Shown: positions 1 through 9,246 of the stretch, piece by piece | Position numbering within the stretch: the stretch's first letter is position 1 | Layout of the letters: the number at the start of each line of letters is the position of its first letter | Assembly (NCBI RefSeq): GCF_003464165.1 | Contig: NZ_QSEK01000021.1 | Location: 1 to 50,743 of the forward strand | From: Eubacterium sp. AM49-13BH | GTDB taxonomy: Bacteria > Bacillota > Clostridia > Lachnospirales > Lachnospiraceae | Direction of reading: 5' to 3' | Length of the DNA stretch: 50,743 nt | The notes under the pieces: model-generated | What the model saw: the letters and a program-made list of their open reading frames with translations, nothing else | What the model was told of the DNA's origin: nothing | The model's database searches: none | Made by a program: the position numbers and the translations under genes

Positions 1-24
1 TATATTTTTATTTTGCACTTTCCA

Positions 25-444
25 TCATTGTTTTATCAGTTCTTTTATCTGCCCATCAGATATTTGAGCATGACCTTTACAATTATATGTTGATTTATCA
101 GATTCAGCCTCAAACAAATACATTCTATTCTCGTTATTTGAAATCTTAATTTTTATCTTATTATTAAAATCTACCACAATATCATAAGATTCTGCTGTAT
201 CAACAACAGGTACTGAATTCTTGTAAATATTGCTGACATACTCTGCTATTTTATGAATATTCTCTTTATCGTTGATTGAAAATGTCTTATCATCATAGTC
301 AACATTAATCGTCTTACAATACAGCTCAAACCTAGATATACCAACTTTAGGTTTATCCGAATTCAATTTTATAATTATGGCAGCTATTGCTGATATAAAC
401 AATATCAGACAAAATATAATTTTTATTATAATTCTTTTTTGCAT
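25..444 (-). CDS. Hypothetical membrane-anchored protein (139 aa)
   Basis: I do not recognise this protein. It begins with a basic stretch (MQKR) and one hydrophobic segment at about residues 5-26, with no lipobox cysteine. The remaining ~110 residues are polar and would lie outside the membrane, so it is probably a signal-anchored extracytoplasmic protein. The ATG at 442-444 is preceded by GGGGAG at good spacing. It is the last visible gene of a minus-strand run that includes a lipoprotein, an ABC-2-like permease and another lipoprotein, which suggests a shared envelope role. The operon may continue beyond the left edge of the window. Confidence 0.6.
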   Translation of the reverse strand: MQKRIIIKIIFCLILFISAIAAIIIKLNSDKPKVGISRFELYCKTINVDYDDKTFSINDKENIHKIAEYVSNIYKNSVPVVDTAESYDIVVDFNNKIKIKISNNENRMYLFEAESDKSTYNCKGHAQISDGQIKELIKQ

Positions 445-497
445 ATGTACTCCCCTAAATATATACGAAAAGCATTTCTAAAAGTTTTCATTTACAA

Positions 498-1139
498 CTA
501 CATGTTTCTCTTAAACAACATATAACTGTCTGCTGTTCCAGTCTGAATCCTATAATAACAAGTCTCCTCTTTTCCATCATTATATATAACTTTTGCCTCT
601 ATAAGTATGGCGTTAAGCATGTCATTTCTTTCCCTAAGTACTGTATCTGATGATTGTTTATTCATATACCATGAATATGTACTTGTTGGAAATTCCATAT
701 ACAATATTAAATCCAGTTCTTTCTGCTCTGCTCCCGATATCTTTTTACTTTGCGTCTTAATAACCTTTTTATCAAGGAATTCCTTAAGCTGCATATCTCT
801 CTTTTCAAACTGTGCACGTGCATTATATGCAGTGTATTCTATAGACTTTACAGAGTCTGTATCATACAGCACTGGCCATGAAAATCCCATTATATAAAGA
901 TATGACGTATCTGTGTTATGTACATCCTGTTCTACAGACCTGCTGTTTATCTTGAATTCACCCACTTGTTCCCAATCTTCATATGTATCTTCTTTTTCGG
1001 GATACTCCACCTCCTGTCTGGCTAAACGGCTGCTGTCACTTGCTGTCTTGTCACTCTCCTGTACTTCTTTATTCTTACATCCAGCTGATACACAGCCACA
1101 TATAATCATCATCATTATTACAAACTGTTTAAATCTCAT
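498..1139 (-). CDS. Putative lipoprotein (213 aa), exporter-locus accessory
   Basis: The protein starts with a short basic n-region and a hydrophobic stretch ending in the lipobox SAGC (cysteine near residue 20), followed by a charged linker, so it should be lipidated and surface-attached. No family was recognised in the mature part. The ATG at 1139 is chosen because GAGGGG lies just upstream; an in-frame ATG at 1163 would overlap the 3' end of the permease gene. It starts 8 bp after the permease stop and is almost certainly in the same operon, perhaps as an accessory or substrate-binding component. Confidence 0.65.
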   Translation of the reverse strand: MRFKQFVIMMMIICGCVSAGCKNKEVQESDKTASDSSRLARQEVEYPEKEDTYEDWEQVGEFKINSRSVEQDVHNTDTSYLYIMGFSWPVLYDTDSVKSIEYTAYNARAQFEKRDMQLKEFLDKKVIKTQSKKISGAEQKELDLILYMEFPTSTYSWYMNKQSSDTVLRERNDMLNAILIEAKVIYNDGKEETCYYRIQTGTADSYMLFKRNM

Positions 1140-1147
1140 ACATCCCC

Positions 1148-3232
1148 TCACATAATAATACATAATATAGCAGTATTAATAACTATAATCATAGGTATTC
1201 CTTTTCCCGAATTCTTTTTAAAAATGTGCCTTGAAGCGAATACTGTTTCAAGTCCGACTACTACTGCGAATAGTATCTCCTCTGCCATCAGAATAAGCAT
1301 ATACTGGCTTATCGTTATATTCCTGAATACCTTTGCTGTATTCATATATGTAAGGCTTATAAGCGGTGCATTAATATATGGCATGCCATAAGCCTTATAC
1401 ATTATTATCATTTCGATTATATACAGTAAAAATGCACTTACCCCCACCAATATGCATACAGCAGCTGCCTTAACTGTACGTTCCCATCTTCTTCCTCTCT
1501 TAGACGAGCCAATAAGCACATTCATTCCGTTCTTATATTCCACTGAGCTTTCAGTCTCTGCAATAAGAACAACTCCAAATCCAAGTATAATATATATAAG
1601 CAGTTTTCTCGTTGCTCCTTTACTGCCAAATATCTGGTCGTATCCCCGTTGTGACATAACAAACGCATCTATTCCGTACTGCTCTTTTATCTGTGAAACA
1701 TATTCAATCTGCTGCATATATTCGCTCATGTTATCAAGCAGTCTCGCAGCATCCATTAGGTTGTACACATATCTGCTTACATCATCCTCACTAAGTTCCC
1801 CCCGCTCATACTGTTCTCTTGCAGCATCCAGCTTTGCCTGTGCCTCATAAACATCATTTTGTCTCTGCTCTATAAGACTGGTAAATCCACTGTAATCCCT
1901 GCCACCATACTGCTGATAATATTCATCACGCTTCTTTTCATCTTCAGAATATGCTATTTTCTGGTTATTACATATAAATATTGTTATAAACACAACAACA
2001 CATATTACAATCCAGCCTCTTGCTGTTATTAAAAATTTGTACATTTCTTTCCAGAAATGCGGAAGTCTGGACAAAATCCTTTGAACTCCATGTCCGATTT
2101 TTTCAATCATTTTTCCTATAAAGCCAGCACTTCTTCCCGGACGGATAACCTTTCCAAGTAACGCAAGAAATATTGCTGATATTACAGCTATAATAATACA
2201 CACCATGCACAGCACATTTACCATGCTCACAGGAACACCTGCTATCATGATATTATCATACTTCCTGAGTATATTGCTTACATTCATCACATTTATTATA
2301 TTAATCTTCTTGAAAATTCTTAATCTGCCCTGCATTGATATATTCTGGTATGCAAATGCTTCCGCTCCGGCAATTATACCCACCAGCACAATTGAGCTGA
2401 TTCTTTTCCTGCATAACGCAAATACGAGTGATATAACAAGCACTATTGCAATAACTATTAAAGATATAATCATATATCTTATATAAAGATATGTCATTAC
2501 GCTTATCGGATAAGTGAAATTATTATATCCTGTCAGACACTGTACAGGTGCTGTAAGGGAATCCCAGCCACCATACAACATAAGCATAGAGACAAGACCG
2601 CATAACTGCATAATCAGTGATACAAATAAAGCCCCCAATCCGACTGCAGCAATGTCCTTAACTGCAATTCTCATTCTTCCATTGACAGCAGTATAGATAA
2701 TCTGCCACATTCCATTATCCCTGTATTCATAAATGATATAAATAATATATATCATCAACGCAAGAACGATATAGATAGAAATATCATTCTTCAGAAACTG
2801 CTCAACTGCCCTGCTGTTTAATTCCCTAACCTGTACATTTTCAATCCTTTTATAATCATTTTCCGTTTTATTGATATTTGCTATTGATTCTGATGTACCA
2901 AACACACTGAATTTTTTCATATTCGAGGCTTTTGTAATAACTGCTTTGACACTTTCTGTATACCCATTAATATAATCAGACTTTTCCTTGTATTCCTTTG
3001 CAAGTCTCTTAAATATTCTTCTTTCATCCTGTGCCAGTTCGTCAGCATGCTCCTGTATCTGTTCATCTGTATGCCCATTAATCAGCCAGTTGTACTCTCT
3101 TACTTTAATCTTATAATTATCTATTCCACAGTCTGAAAAGTCCCCTGCAAAAACAGCCACGACACATATACATGCCGCAGCCAGAATTAGCAATATTGTT
3201 TTTCTATTAAGCAGTCTCCCCAGTTCCTTCAT
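1148..3232 (-). CDS. ABC-2-like membrane permease with two halves (694 aa)
   Basis: This is an integral membrane protein with roughly twelve hydrophobic segments in two similar halves. Each half starts with one membrane segment, then a large charged extracytoplasmic loop, then a cluster of about five segments. The two loops lie at about residues 30-150 and 435-545, and the second is rich in Glu/Gln/Tyr and likely helical. The layout resembles ABC-2-type exporter permeases of Clostridia, here fused as a tandem duplication. The gene follows directly on the stop of the upstream lipoprotein gene (TAG then ATG) and is followed at 8 bp by a second lipoprotein gene. No ATP-binding subunit is encoded nearby, so it may lie beyond the left edge or be supplied in trans. 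The substrate is unknown. Confidence 0.65.
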   Translation of the reverse strand: MKELGRLLNRKTILLILAAACICVVAVFAGDFSDCGIDNYKIKVREYNWLINGHTDEQIQEHADELAQDERRIFKRLAKEYKEKSDYINGYTESVKAVITKASNMKKFSVFGTSESIANINKTENDYKRIENVQVRELNSRAVEQFLKNDISIYIVLALMIYIIYIIYEYRDNGMWQIIYTAVNGRMRIAVKDIAAVGLGALFVSLIMQLCGLVSMLMLYGGWDSLTAPVQCLTGYNNFTYPISVMTYLYIRYMIISLIVIAIVLVISLVFALCRKRISSIVLVGIIAGAEAFAYQNISMQGRLRIFKKINIINVMNVSNILRKYDNIMIAGVPVSMVNVLCMVCIIIAVISAIFLALLGKVIRPGRSAGFIGKMIEKIGHGVQRILSRLPHFWKEMYKFLITARGWIVICVVVFITIFICNNQKIAYSEDEKKRDEYYQQYGGRDYSGFTSLIEQRQNDVYEAQAKLDAAREQYERGELSEDDVSRYVYNLMDAARLLDNMSEYMQQIEYVSQIKEQYGIDAFVMSQRGYDQIFGSKGATRKLLIYIILGFGVVLIAETESSVEYKNGMNVLIGSSKRGRRWERTVKAAAVCILVGVSAFLLYIIEMIIMYKAYGMPYINAPLISLTYMNTAKVFRNITISQYMLILMAEEILFAVVVGLETVFASRHIFKKNSGKGIPMIIVINTAILCIIM

Positions 3233-4387
3233 CTACCTAAGCTCCTTAATATCCCCTTTTTCAATGTTGCTCTTATCAATATATACAATTCTATTATTCA
3301 CAGATGAGAACATAAACATCTTCCTGCTGTCCCCATGCATAATTGAAAATATCTTTTCCTCGTCTGGAATCGTTCTCTTTGCTATAAGCTTTCCATCTAT
3401 GCCTAACTGATATATCGTATAATCAAGTGAACTGCTCTGTTTGTTAAAATACATTGCCATACTCTTATATCCTTCATCATCCATCCAGATATAATTTCCG
3501 TCAAATGTTATATAAAAATATCCTTTATCATTATCACTTTTATATATGCTTTCTGACTTGCCGCTGCCAAGATCATATTCATATATCGTTCCATCTCCAA
3601 GCCCGCTGTAATACAGCTTGTTATTATCTGCATCTATACAGTAACTATACACATTCTTATCAAGCAGACATTCAGTGTCTTCTCCTGTAATTCTGAATAT
3701 TCCTTTTCCTTCCAACGAATATAATCCCTTATCATCTTTTGAAACAGATGTCTTTAAAAAAAATGTGTCACTGCCATATGTTTTAAGTGAATTAATTCCT
3801 ATACCATATCCCGTTTCTTCATATATTTTATCGCTCAAACCCGTATCAAGATTAAATCTGTACAACCTTACTGTTACATTACCTTCTATATCTCCCGTTA
3901 TCTCTTGAGATACACATGCATATCCATCATTGAAGCACATTGACACACTATCCTGTCCACTCAGGACGCATATGCTTCCAAGGTCTGTTCTCTGTGTTCC
4001 GTCAGCACTTATCCGTACAAGATTTCCCTTGGAACTTATCATATATATGTAAGAATTATAGTAATACAACTCACTTTTAAACTCACTTCCTGAAATATAT
4101 GCCATGCACTCTTCTCCATCATGCCCACATTGTGGTTTATTACATAACACAATGCTTTCTTCTGACTTATCATCATAAAACATAAGATTATCAGCTGATG
4201 CGCCACATTTATCAAGGTAATAATATCCTGAATCACATCTTGCTGCCTTATGCATGCTTTCAGAGAAGTATGACTGCGTATTATCAAGCTTATCACTTCC
4301 TACTGTTATCGTATTCCCTGTTTTCCCCTTACATGACACAAGCAAAACTGACATTATAACAATTAATCCTGCTGCAATTCTTCTCAT
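3233..4387 (-). CDS. Lipoprotein with predicted beta-propeller-like repeats (384 aa)
   Basis: The N-terminus has a signal peptide ending in the lipobox LVSC (cysteine near residue 19), so this is a predicted lipoprotein. The mature part carries repeated short motifs such as YYY, LYYSGLGDGTIYEYD, GNYIWMDDEGY and NRIVYIDKS. These are typical of all-beta propeller-like proteins (DUF5050-like) found beside ABC-2 permeases in Lachnospiraceae. The ATG at 4387 is chosen because GGGGG lies just upstream; a longer in-frame start at 4468 would add a poor N-terminus. It is the first gene of the operon, with a strong promoter directly upstream. Its function is probably sensing or ligand binding at the surface, which is inference. 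Confidence 0.65.
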   Translation of the reverse strand: MRRIAAGLIVIMSVLLVSCKGKTGNTITVGSDKLDNTQSYFSESMHKAARCDSGYYYLDKCGASADNLMFYDDKSEESIVLCNKPQCGHDGEECMAYISGSEFKSELYYYNSYIYMISSKGNLVRISADGTQRTDLGSICVLSGQDSVSMCFNDGYACVSQEITGDIEGNVTVRLYRFNLDTGLSDKIYEETGYGIGINSLKTYGSDTFFLKTSVSKDDKGLYSLEGKGIFRITGEDTECLLDKNVYSYCIDADNNKLYYSGLGDGTIYEYDLGSGKSESIYKSDNDKGYFYITFDGNYIWMDDEGYKSMAMYFNKQSSSLDYTIYQLGIDGKLIAKRTIPDEEKIFSIMHGDSRKMFMFSSVNNRIVYIDKSNIEKGDIKELR

Positions 4388-4439
4388 TGTAATCCCCCTT
4401 TTGTAACTGTACTCCACAATTTCACAATTATTATATATA

Positions 4440-4468
4440 ATTATAATCGTTTTCCCCAACAATATCAA
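4440..4468 (-). promoter_or_regulatory. SigA-type promoter of the lipoprotein-permease operon
   Basis: On the minus strand the -35 hexamer TTGATA (4463-4468) and the -10 hexamer TATAAT (4440-4445) are separated by 17 bp. The predicted start site is about 45 bp upstream of the lipoprotein ATG at 4387. Confidence 0.65.
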
Positions 4469-4526
4469 TTCACCTTTTGGCGCATTCGGTAATATATGGC
4501 ATATTCTGCACTTGACAATATAAAAA

Positions 4527-4570
4527 AATAGCTTGGATAATCAACTTTTTGGTTTCATATCCAAGCTATT
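4527..4570 (-). terminator. Rho-independent terminator of the LRR gene
   Basis: A perfect 12-bp stem (AATAGCTTGGAT at 4527-4538 with its complement at 4559-4570) is followed on the minus strand by a run of T. It lies 18 bp past the stop of the LRR surface-protein gene. Confidence 0.8.
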
Positions 4571-4587
4571 ATAATTATTGGTTCATA

Positions 4588-7044
4588 TTATCTGTTATAC
4601 TTCTTCTTTTTTGCAGAAAGTAAAACAACTGCGCCACTGATTCCTGCGATTATTGCATACATTGCTGCCATGCTGTTGTCACCAGTCTTAGGAGCAACTG
4701 CTGGTTCTTCTACTGCTGAAGGACTCTCTGGTGTTACCGGTTCTGTTGGTGGTGTTACAGGAGTTTCTGGTTCTTCTGGTACTGTTGGTTTTTCAGTAAT
4801 ATTTGTTATAGAGATATTAACTACTGTCTTATTTCCTGCTATATCATAGACTGTTACATCTTCTTTTGCATTTGATGTATATGTCTTCTTATAAGTTCTG
4901 TTGTCTACCTTTGTGAAGCCTTCTACTGACTGTACATCTTCGTTAGCTGTGAGTGTTACTTCTACATTTCTATTTGTCAGCTCTTTTGTGCTGTATGTAG
5001 CTTTAACCTCCGGTGCTGTCTTATCAATATTAGTTACTTCTACTGTTACTACTGTCTTGTTTCCTGCTTTATCATAGACTGTTACATCTTCTTTTGCATT
5101 TGATGTATATGTCTTCTTATAAGTTCTGTTGTCTACCTTTGTGAAGCCTGATACTGACCGAACATCTTCGTTAGCTGTGAGTGTTACCTCTACACTTCCA
5201 TTTGTCAGCTCTTTTGTGCTGTATGCAACTGTAACTTCTGGTGCAATCTTATCGATATTAGTAACCTCTACTGTTACTACTGTCTTATTTCCTGCCATAT
5301 CATAGACTGTTACATCTTCTTTTGCATTTGATGTATATGTCTTCTTATAAGTTCTGTCATCTACCTTTGTGAAGCCTTCTATTGACCGTACATCTTCATC
5401 GGTTGTAAGTGTTACCTCTACATTTCCATTAGTCAGCTCTTTAGTACTGTATGTAGCTATAACCTCTGGTGCTGTCCTGTCAATATTAGAAATATCTACT
5501 GTTACTACTGTCTTGTTTCCTGCTATATCATAGACATCTACGCTTTCATTAGCATTGGCTGTATATACCTTACGATATTCCCTGTCAGTTACTTTATCAT
5601 ATCCAGCAACAGCCTGAATATCTTCATCAGCAACAAGTGTAACCGTAACATCTTTATTTGTTAATTTTTTTGTAGAATAGTATGTTTCCACTTCAGGCGC
5701 ACTAACATCTGTTACATCATATACAATTTTTGCCGAATATTTGTAACCATGACAATGATATCCTATATCTGCTTTAGCTGTTGCTACATTCTTATCAATA
5801 ATAACACTTTTACCATCTTCTGAAAATTTACAACCATCTAATCTCACTACAGTTGAGAAATTCAAATTCTTTTCAAGCTGTTCTGTATATACAAATGATG
5901 TATTATCATATATTGCATCTAATACAATCTGAGGCAGCTCAACTGTATCCTCTGAATTGGCTTTAAGATTATATACCTGATTATTAATTTTTAACCACGT
6001 CTGGTTATTAGTATATTTTTCCTGAAGTAACGAAAAATCTGTAATACTGTTTTCTGTTAAATCAAGTGCCTGAAGATTAGAAACTATTGGTTCTAATGCT
6101 TTTATGTCTGTTATGCCACAACCTGCTGCATATAAGTTCCTAAGCTTGGTAAGATTTCCAAGTGCAGAGATATTTCCGTTAATTGGAACTCCCCCTAGAG
6201 TATCTCTTCCAAGATATAAAGTTTCAAGATTAGTAAGATTTCCAAGTGCAGAGATATCTGTTACCAGATTACAACGAATAGATAAAAATTCTAAATCTGT
6301 CAACTCTGAAAGTGGTGTAATATCTGCAATATTATTATTATCTAAATATAATGTCTGAAGCTTTGTAAGTTTAGTAATTGAAGATATATCCGATATATCA
6401 TTTCCCTCATAATTGAGATAACCAAGTTCTAATGATGTCAACCCTGTAAGCTTATCAGTTATGTAGTTAAATCCTTCATTGTCTATACCACATGCTTCAA
6501 GACTTAATGTTTTCAGGTTAGTCAGATTACCAATTGCTGATAAATCAAGATGCTTTGGACTTTCTATTTTTAATGATGTCAGATTAGTGAGTCCGGCAAT
6601 ATCATCTACACTTGAAGCATGTGTTCCACATATTTCAAGTTTTGTAAGTCCTGTAAGTCCTTTTAATGGTGACAGATCAGAAAAAGTACCTTCTGGTACT
6701 TGTCCATCATTGTAATATGAATCCCAGATAATCAGCTCTGTAAGACCTGTAAAGTTCTCAAGCCCTGATATGTCTTTTATGAACTCATACTTACCATATG
6801 GTGCCTTTATTCTAAGTGACTTTACAGACTTAATATCTTCTTCATTCATAGTAATCTGCATCTTGTCATCATCGGTAGTAATATCCATATTACTTAAATT
6901 ACTTACCACCTGTTCATACACTATTGAGTCCTTAAATGTTATTGTTACTTTGTTGGCTGCATACGCAGTCTGTGATGACATACACAATGTAAACACCATC
7001 ACCAGTGCCAACACAAGCACTGAAATTCTTTTTATTGCTTTCAC
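4588..7044 (-). CDS. Leucine-rich-repeat surface protein with Ig-like repeats and sorting signal (818 aa)
   Basis: This is an internalin-like surface protein. It has a signal peptide ending near AYA, then at least nine leucine-rich repeats of about 22 residues (pattern LTNLxTLxLxxNxIxDIxxL) over roughly residues 80-350. Four tandem 76-residue Ig-like units follow, then a proline/threonine-rich spacer. It ends with the sorting signal PKTGD, a hydrophobic segment and a KKKKYNR tail, so sortase should attach it to peptidoglycan. The motif is APKTGD rather than the classical LPXTG. The start is taken as GTG at 7044, preceded by AAAGGAGGGG; an in-frame ATG upstream at 7110 has no good ribosome binding site. 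It is a single-gene unit. Such proteins bind host or bacterial surface ligands, but the ligand is unknown. Confidence 0.85.
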   Translation of the reverse strand: MKAIKRISVLVLALVMVFTLCMSSQTAYAANKVTITFKDSIVYEQVVSNLSNMDITTDDDKMQITMNEEDIKSVKSLRIKAPYGKYEFIKDISGLENFTGLTELIIWDSYYNDGQVPEGTFSDLSPLKGLTGLTKLEICGTHASSVDDIAGLTNLTSLKIESPKHLDLSAIGNLTNLKTLSLEACGIDNEGFNYITDKLTGLTSLELGYLNYEGNDISDISSITKLTKLQTLYLDNNNIADITPLSELTDLEFLSIRCNLVTDISALGNLTNLETLYLGRDTLGGVPINGNISALGNLTKLRNLYAAGCGITDIKALEPIVSNLQALDLTENSITDFSLLQEKYTNNQTWLKINNQVYNLKANSEDTVELPQIVLDAIYDNTSFVYTEQLEKNLNFSTVVRLDGCKFSEDGKSVIIDKNVATAKADIGYHCHGYKYSAKIVYDVTDVSAPEVETYYSTKKLTNKDVTVTLVADEDIQAVAGYDKVTDREYRKVYTANANESVDVYDIAGNKTVVTVDISNIDRTAPEVIATYSTKELTNGNVEVTLTTDEDVRSIEGFTKVDDRTYKKTYTSNAKEDVTVYDMAGNKTVVTVEVTNIDKIAPEVTVAYSTKELTNGSVEVTLTANEDVRSVSGFTKVDNRTYKKTYTSNAKEDVTVYDKAGNKTVVTVEVTNIDKTAPEVKATYSTKELTNRNVEVTLTANEDVQSVEGFTKVDNRTYKKTYTSNAKEDVTVYDIAGNKTVVNISITNITEKPTVPEEPETPVTPPTEPVTPESPSAVEEPAVAPKTGDNSMAAMYAIIAGISGAVVLLSAKKKKYNR
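4789..5700 (-). repeat. Four tandem 228-bp Ig-like repeat units
   Basis: Within the LRR protein gene, a 76-codon unit beginning APEV and containing STKELTN, GFTKVDNRTYKKTYTS and VYDxAGNKTVV occurs four times. The three 3' copies are nearly identical at DNA level (for example the GTCAGCTCTT stretch recurs every 228 bp). The 5'-most copy has diverged (STKKLTNKD, GYDKVTDREY). This indicates recent tandem duplication or gene conversion among the last three units. Confidence 0.9.
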
Positions 7045-7081
7045 AAAATTCCCCTCCTTTAAATTGTAAAAAGTCATATTG

Positions 7082-7110
7082 ATTTTATACCTATTGTATA
7101 CATATGTCAA
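7082..7110 (-). promoter_or_regulatory. Promoter of the LRR surface-protein gene
   Basis: On the minus strand TTGACA (7105-7110) and TAAAAT (7082-7087) are 17 bp apart. The predicted start site is about 30 bp upstream of the GTG start at 7044. Confidence 0.6.
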
Positions 7111-7140
7111 ATTATTTTATTAACAACTCTTTATAATATA

Positions 7141-7191
7141 AAAAAATCAGGGATTCCAGTTATATTTAATAACCGAAATCCCTGATTTTTT
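7141..7191 (-). terminator. Bidirectional-looking terminator after tkt
   Basis: A 15-bp stem with A/T-rich base (AAAAAATCAGGGATT at 7141-7155, complement at 7177-7191) lies 28 bp beyond the tkt stop and upstream of the LRR promoter. It insulates the two genes. Confidence 0.8.
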
Positions 7192-7219
7192 ATATTAATT
7201 TTCTTATTATTCTATCATC

Positions 7220-9208
7220 TTAGAAAAGACTCTTAACAGTATTAACTACATTCTCTACTGTGAATCCGAAATGCTCGAATAACTGGTTAGCCGGACCTGA
7301 AGCTCCAAAGGTCTTCATGCAGATTACCTTACCGTCAAGTCCTACATATCTGTACCATCCGAAGTCTGAAAGTGCCTCAACTGCAACTCTCTTTCTTACA
7401 CTCTTAGGAAGGACTGATTCCTTGTATTCGTCTGACTGCTTCTCGAATACGTCCATAGATGGCATACTTACTACTCTTACATCTATTCCTGCATTCTTAA
7501 GCTCTGCCTTTGCTGATACAGCAAGGTTTACTTCTGAACCACTTGCAATGATGATTCCATCCGGAGTCTCTTTATCTGAATCCTCAAGAATATATGCTCC
7601 CTTAAGTGCTTCCTTTGATGAACCAGCCATCTGTGGAAGGTTCTGTCTTGTAAGAACTAAAGCTGTTGGCTCGTCCTTAGATTCAATAGCATATTCCCAT
7701 GCAAGTGCTGTCTCTGTTCTGTCACATGGTCTGAATACTGTGAAGTCCGGCATTGAACGAAATGCTGCAAGCTGCTCAATTGGCTCATGTGTAGGTCCGT
7801 CCTCACCAACTCCGATACTGTCATGTGTAAATACATATATAAGCGGAAGCTTCATAAGTGATGTAAGTCTTGCCATTGGCTTTGTGTAATCACTGAATAC
7901 GAAGAATGTTGCAACGAATGGTCTTAATCCACCATGAAGTGCAAGTCCGTTACCAATTGCTGCCATAGCCTGTTCTCTTACACCAAAGTGAAGGTTAGTT
8001 CCTGCATAATTCTCCTTAGAGAAATCTCCTGCATCCTTCATGTTAGTCTTATTAGATGGTGCTAAATCTGCTGAACCACCAATAAGGTTAGGCATGAGAT
8101 TCTTAATCATGTTAAGAATTGTTCCACTTGAACTTCTTGTTGCTTCTGCCTTCTCTGGCTTTGCAAGGTATTCCTCAGAATTGAATAAATCGGACATATC
8201 ACATCCATTGTAATATTTATCCCAGAGTTCCTTCATCTCAGGGAACTTCTCACAGTATTCAGTAAAGAGCTTATTCCATTCTTCTTCCGGTTCAGCCATT
8301 CTTGCTGCTATCTCTTTATAATGGTCATATACTTCCTGTGGTACTTCAAAATCACCCTTGCATGGCCAGTTAAGATTTTCCTTAAGTGCTGCAACATTAT
8401 CAATACCAAGAGGCTCACCGTGTGCGCTTGCCTTACCCTGCTTTGCAGGACAGCCATATCCTATCATTGTATTAACCTTGATAAGTGAAGGTCTTTCCTT
8501 ATCAGCCTTAGCTTCTTCAATAGCCTTGCCGATAGCTTCGATATCATTGCCATCAGCAACCTCGATTGTCTGGAATCCAAATGCTTCAAATCTCTTCATT
8601 ACATTTTCTGTAAATGCAATATCTGTGCTTCCTTCAATTGATATATTGTTAGAATCATAGAATACAATAAGCTTTGAAAGGCCTAATGTTCCTGCAAGTG
8701 AGAAACACTCTGATGAAATACCTTCCATCATACAGCCGTCTCCACCAAGTACATATGTGTAATGGTCTACTACATTGTATCCATCCTTATTAAATACTGA
8801 TGCAAGATGTGCTTCTGCCATAGCCATACCTACTGCCATAGCCATACCCTGTCCAAGAGGTCCAGTTGTTGCTTCAACACCAACTGTATGACCATACTCT
8901 GGATGTCCTGGTGTCTTTGAGCCCATCTGTCTGAAATTCTTTACATCATCTAAAGAAAGATTGCCAATTCCAAGTAAATGGAACAATGAGTAAAGAAGCA
9001 TTGAACCATGTCCGCCAGAAAGAACGAATCTGTCTCTATTCTCCCACTTAGGATCAGCAGGATTGTAATTCATATGGTTAGTCCATAATTCATAAGCTGT
9101 TGGTGCAGTTCCGAGTGGAAGTCCAGGATGTCCTGAATTAGCCTTCTGGATTGCATCTGCTGACAATACCCTGATTGCATTAATTGACATTTCATCGATG
9201 TTAATCAT
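7220..9208 (-). CDS. tkt: Transketolase
   Basis: The product (662 aa, normal length) is transketolase of the non-oxidative pentose phosphate pathway, moving two-carbon units between sugar phosphates with thiamine pyrophosphate. Visible motifs are [15 protein letters not shown] and the TPP/Mg site [13 protein letters not shown] in the N-terminal domain. The central pyrimidine-domain signature is [15 protein letters not shown], and the C-terminal domain ends with [17 protein letters not shown]. The ATG at 9208 is chosen over one at 9232 because GGGAGG lies just upstream. It sits 38 bp after the stop of the TPR/AAA+ gene, with no terminator between, so it may be partly co-transcribed with it. 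Confidence 0.95.
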   Translation of the reverse strand: MINIDEMSINAIRVLSADAIQKANSGHPGLPLGTAPTAYELWTNHMNYNPADPKWENRDRFVLSGGHGSMLLYSLFHLLGIGNLSLDDVKNFRQMGSKTPGHPEYGHTVGVEATTGPLGQGMAMAVGMAMAEAHLASVFNKDGYNVVDHYTYVLGGDGCMMEGISSECFSLAGTLGLSKLIVFYDSNNISIEGSTDIAFTENVMKRFEAFGFQTIEVADGNDIEAIGKAIEEAKADKERPSLIKVNTMIGYGCPAKQGKASAHGEPLGIDNVAALKENLNWPCKGDFEVPQEVYDHYKEIAARMAEPEEEWNKLFTEYCEKFPEMKELWDKYYNGCDMSDLFNSEEYLAKPEKAEATRSSSGTILNMIKNLMPNLIGGSADLAPSNKTNMKDAGDFSKENYAGTNLHFGVREQAMAAIGNGLALHGGLRPFVATFFVFSDYTKPMARLTSLMKLPLIYVFTHDSIGVGEDGPTHEPIEQLAAFRSMPDFTVFRPCDRTETALAWEYAIESKDEPTALVLTRQNLPQMAGSSKEALKGAYILEDSDKETPDGIIIASGSEVNLAVSAKAELKNAGIDVRVVSMPSMDVFEKQSDEYKESVLPKSVRKRVAVEALSDFGWYRYVGLDGKVICMKTFGASGPANQLFEHFGFTVENVVNTVKSLF

Positions 9209-9246
9209 ATTTTCCTCCCTGTGTAAGCACATTTGTGCATATAGTT

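Noticed and set aside
4513..4541. Plus-strand promoter TTGACA-17-GATAAT
   Set aside because: It overlaps the stem of the LRR terminator and would only produce antisense RNA to the LRR gene; likely chance in AT-rich DNA.
4789..5700. CRISPR-like periodic repeats
   Set aside because: The period is 228 bp, in frame and protein-coding; no short repeats with unique spacers occur anywhere in the window.
7260..7889. 209-codon open frame on the plus strand
   Set aside because: Antisense shadow of the transketolase gene.
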